45,651 bases of DNA, from positions 1 to 45,651 of IMG/VR virus record IMGVR_UViG_3300050033_000555; one strand, 5' to 3'. The notes beneath the pieces were generated by a model. That model ran no database searches. It was not told where the DNA came from and worked only from the letters and a program-made list of their open reading frames with translations. Positions 44,620 through 45,651 of this stretch are shown piece after piece. This stretch comes from a virus. Each line of letters begins with the position of its first letter. Position 1 is the stretch's first letter. Made by a program: the position numbers and the translations under genes.

Positions 44620-45003
44620 TTGGCCAACATGACAATCGGTGCAGTTACCACGGGGGTACAGACGGTCACCGGGACCGGTGCCGTCACCCCGACCGCGGGA
44701 CTCGACGTGTCCGGAGTGACAAAGGATTTCACTTTGTTCCTCCAGGTCCAGTCGGATACCGCCGGGAAAAACTTCCAAATTCAAATCGAAGAGTCCACCA
44801 ACGCGTTCACCGGAACGCCGGTCGCGGACCTGGTGGTCGGCGGTGAAGGAGCGGTCAGCTCCGCGGCCGACAAAATCTGGAGCGTGCGCAAGTACCAGAT
44901 CCCGGGTAGCGCCATCGGCACCACGGGCGCCGTACTTCGCGCGAATGTGACCGAAATCGATGCGAATTCCAGTTTGAAGCTCCGTGCTTGGCTGGAATAT
45001 TGA
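44620..45003 (+). CDS. head decoration-type protein, 127 aa
   Basis: TTG start (AAGGAGG 6 bases upstream; ATG 44629 is 15 away). Beta-rich MANMTIGAVTTGVQTVTGTG, FTLFLQVQSDTAGKNFQIQI, VADLVVGGEGAVSSAADKIW. Similar in kind to small phage decoration proteins. Confidence 0.55.
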   Translation: MANMTIGAVTTGVQTVTGTGAVTPTAGLDVSGVTKDFTLFLQVQSDTAGKNFQIQIEESTNAFTGTPVADLVVGGEGAVSSAADKIWSVRKYQIPGSAIGTTGAVLRANVTEIDANSSLKLRAWLEY

Positions 45004-45208
45004 CGCACATTCCAACGCCTTAACACTTGCGGGTGCGTATTGTCACGCGCACCCAAATCACAACCACCTCTCCAGTTCCCCGCCGGGCCCCCCTCCTGGC
45101 GGGAGGACGCCTCCGACTCGTCCTCGGGAGCGTCCATTGCCGCGGGCGCGCGCCGGCATTTCTCCCCGGCCGCGCCCGTGCTCTTTCTCGTAGACAAAGG
45201 AATCTCTC
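45004..45208 (+). other. long leader with hairpins, no gene
   Basis: GGGTGCG/CGCACCC hairpin near 45030-45055, CCCGCC/GGCGGG hairpin near 45077-45107; no convincing frame. It precedes the 58-aa gene at 45209. Confidence 0.45.
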
Positions 45209-45385
45209 ATGAATCCAATCGAAGCCGCCATTCTCTTTCTGCTGCGCCATGTGGCGAGTCACGCCGATGGCCCTACCGCCAAGCAGGCGCAAAAGCATCT
45301 CGATGCCGTGGAGCAGGTGTTCGCTCCGCACGCGCCGGAAGCTCCGACTGCCGAGCCCGCTCCCTCCCTTCCCGAAACCGAGTAA
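45209..45385 (+). CDS. small hypothetical protein, 58 aa
   Basis: MNPIEAAILFLLRHVASHAD; helix then acidic P/A-rich tail. Unknown; between head genes. Confidence 0.55.
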   Translation: MNPIEAAILFLLRHVASHADGPTAKQAQKHLDAVEQVFAPHAPEAPTAEPAPSLPETE

Positions 45386-45391
45386 TCCACC

Positions 45392-45651
45392 ATGCTCCTC
45401 ACAGACAGCGATGTGATTTCGACGGCGACATTGCAGTCCCTGGACTCGGAGTGCTCCCGCGTGGCGGCGGCCGAAACCCCGCCCATCCAGATCGAGGGGC
45501 CGGACAGTATCATCCGCCGCGCCGTCACCACCTGCGGAGACGAACTGAAGGCCGCGTTTCAGAACTTCTCGGGCTACCTGCTCTCGCCGTCGATGAACAT
45601 CAACCACGTGGCCGCGGTGATGAACGTCTACTCGGCCGCCATCAGCCGGCC
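45392..45651 (+). CDS. head-completion protein candidate, partial
   Basis: MLLTDSDVISTATLQSLDSE, CSRVAAAETPPIQIEGPDSI; runs off the window end. Fits a gp6-like connector/adaptor position after coat genes. N-terminal only, so family is open. Confidence 0.5.
   Translation, partial: MLLTDSDVISTATLQSLDSECSRVAAAETPPIQIEGPDSIIRRAVTTCGDELKAAFQNFSGYLLSPSMNINHVAAVMNVYSAAISR

Noticed and set aside
6700-45000. Further hammerhead cores at CGAAAC sites (for example 8174, 13548, 22612, 23394)
   Set aside because: None has a CTGANGA box plus paired stems in the correct order.
1-45651. tRNA genes or a CRISPR array
   Set aside because: No tRNA T-loop signature with matching acceptor arm and no regularly spaced direct repeats were seen.

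Overview
The window looks like about 45 kb of a high-G+C tailed-phage genome or prophage with P22-like coat, portal and PBSX-type terminase genes. Nearly every stretch is coding, genes overlap by 1-4 bases (ATGA, GTGA, TGATG junctions), and the gene set is early/anti-defence, recombination, regulator, packaging, capsid. The host cannot be read from the sequence. Composition and gene families (RecB-like nuclease, UpxY-type NusG, TPR-glycosyltransferase-FkbM fusion) fit a soil bacterium such as an acidobacterium, but that is a low-confidence inference. No tRNA, CRISPR array, tyrosine integrase, tail or lysis cassette was recognised, and both ends are cut inside genes.

Layout. (1) 1-5050, leftward: HNH endonuclease (partial), small overlapping genes and a helix-turn-helix protein that may be a replication initiator; a control region with GTAC-centred palindromes and a large hairpin follows (5050-5478). 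(2) 5478-10409: a frameshifted gene, a divergent HTH regulator, then a rightward operon with a hammerhead ribozyme between two genes, an AcrVA2-like protein and a Dam-type methylase. (3) 10343-12613, leftward: serine recombinase, membrane protein, zinc ribbon and unknowns. (4) 12676-21323, rightward: a long chain of small translationally coupled genes, many zinc-binding, with a RecB/Cas4-like nuclease, ASCH and HNH-like proteins, ending at a clear terminator. (5) 21390-27679: LuxR-type regulator, NusG paralogue, sigma factor, second serine recombinase, ParB-like protein and an ABC ATPase-GNAT fusion that may modify DNA. (6) 27654-30351, leftward: ASCH protein, clamp-loader-like ATPase, small proteins and a frameshifted DUF932 gene. 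(7) 30495-45651, rightward late region: terminase, metallopeptidase-like protein, glycosyltransferase, portal, a fragment of the coat protein, TPR-GT9-FkbM fusion, a small inserted regulator cassette, ferritin-like protein, scaffold, coat protein, and head-completion candidates.

How the parts may work together. Early operons carry anti-defence functions (AcrVA2-like protein, adenine methylase, possible Mom-like modification). The middle region carries two transcription factors, a sigma factor and a NusG paralogue. Three copies of a structured leader element (23905, 30495, 41102) stand upstream of a membrane protein/sigma operon, the terminase operon and the last part of the head operon. The most testable new idea here is that this element is a cis-acting RNA for processive antitermination or another form of late-gene control. 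A second small hairpin family with a GCC bulge precedes the scaffold, a small protein and the coat gene.
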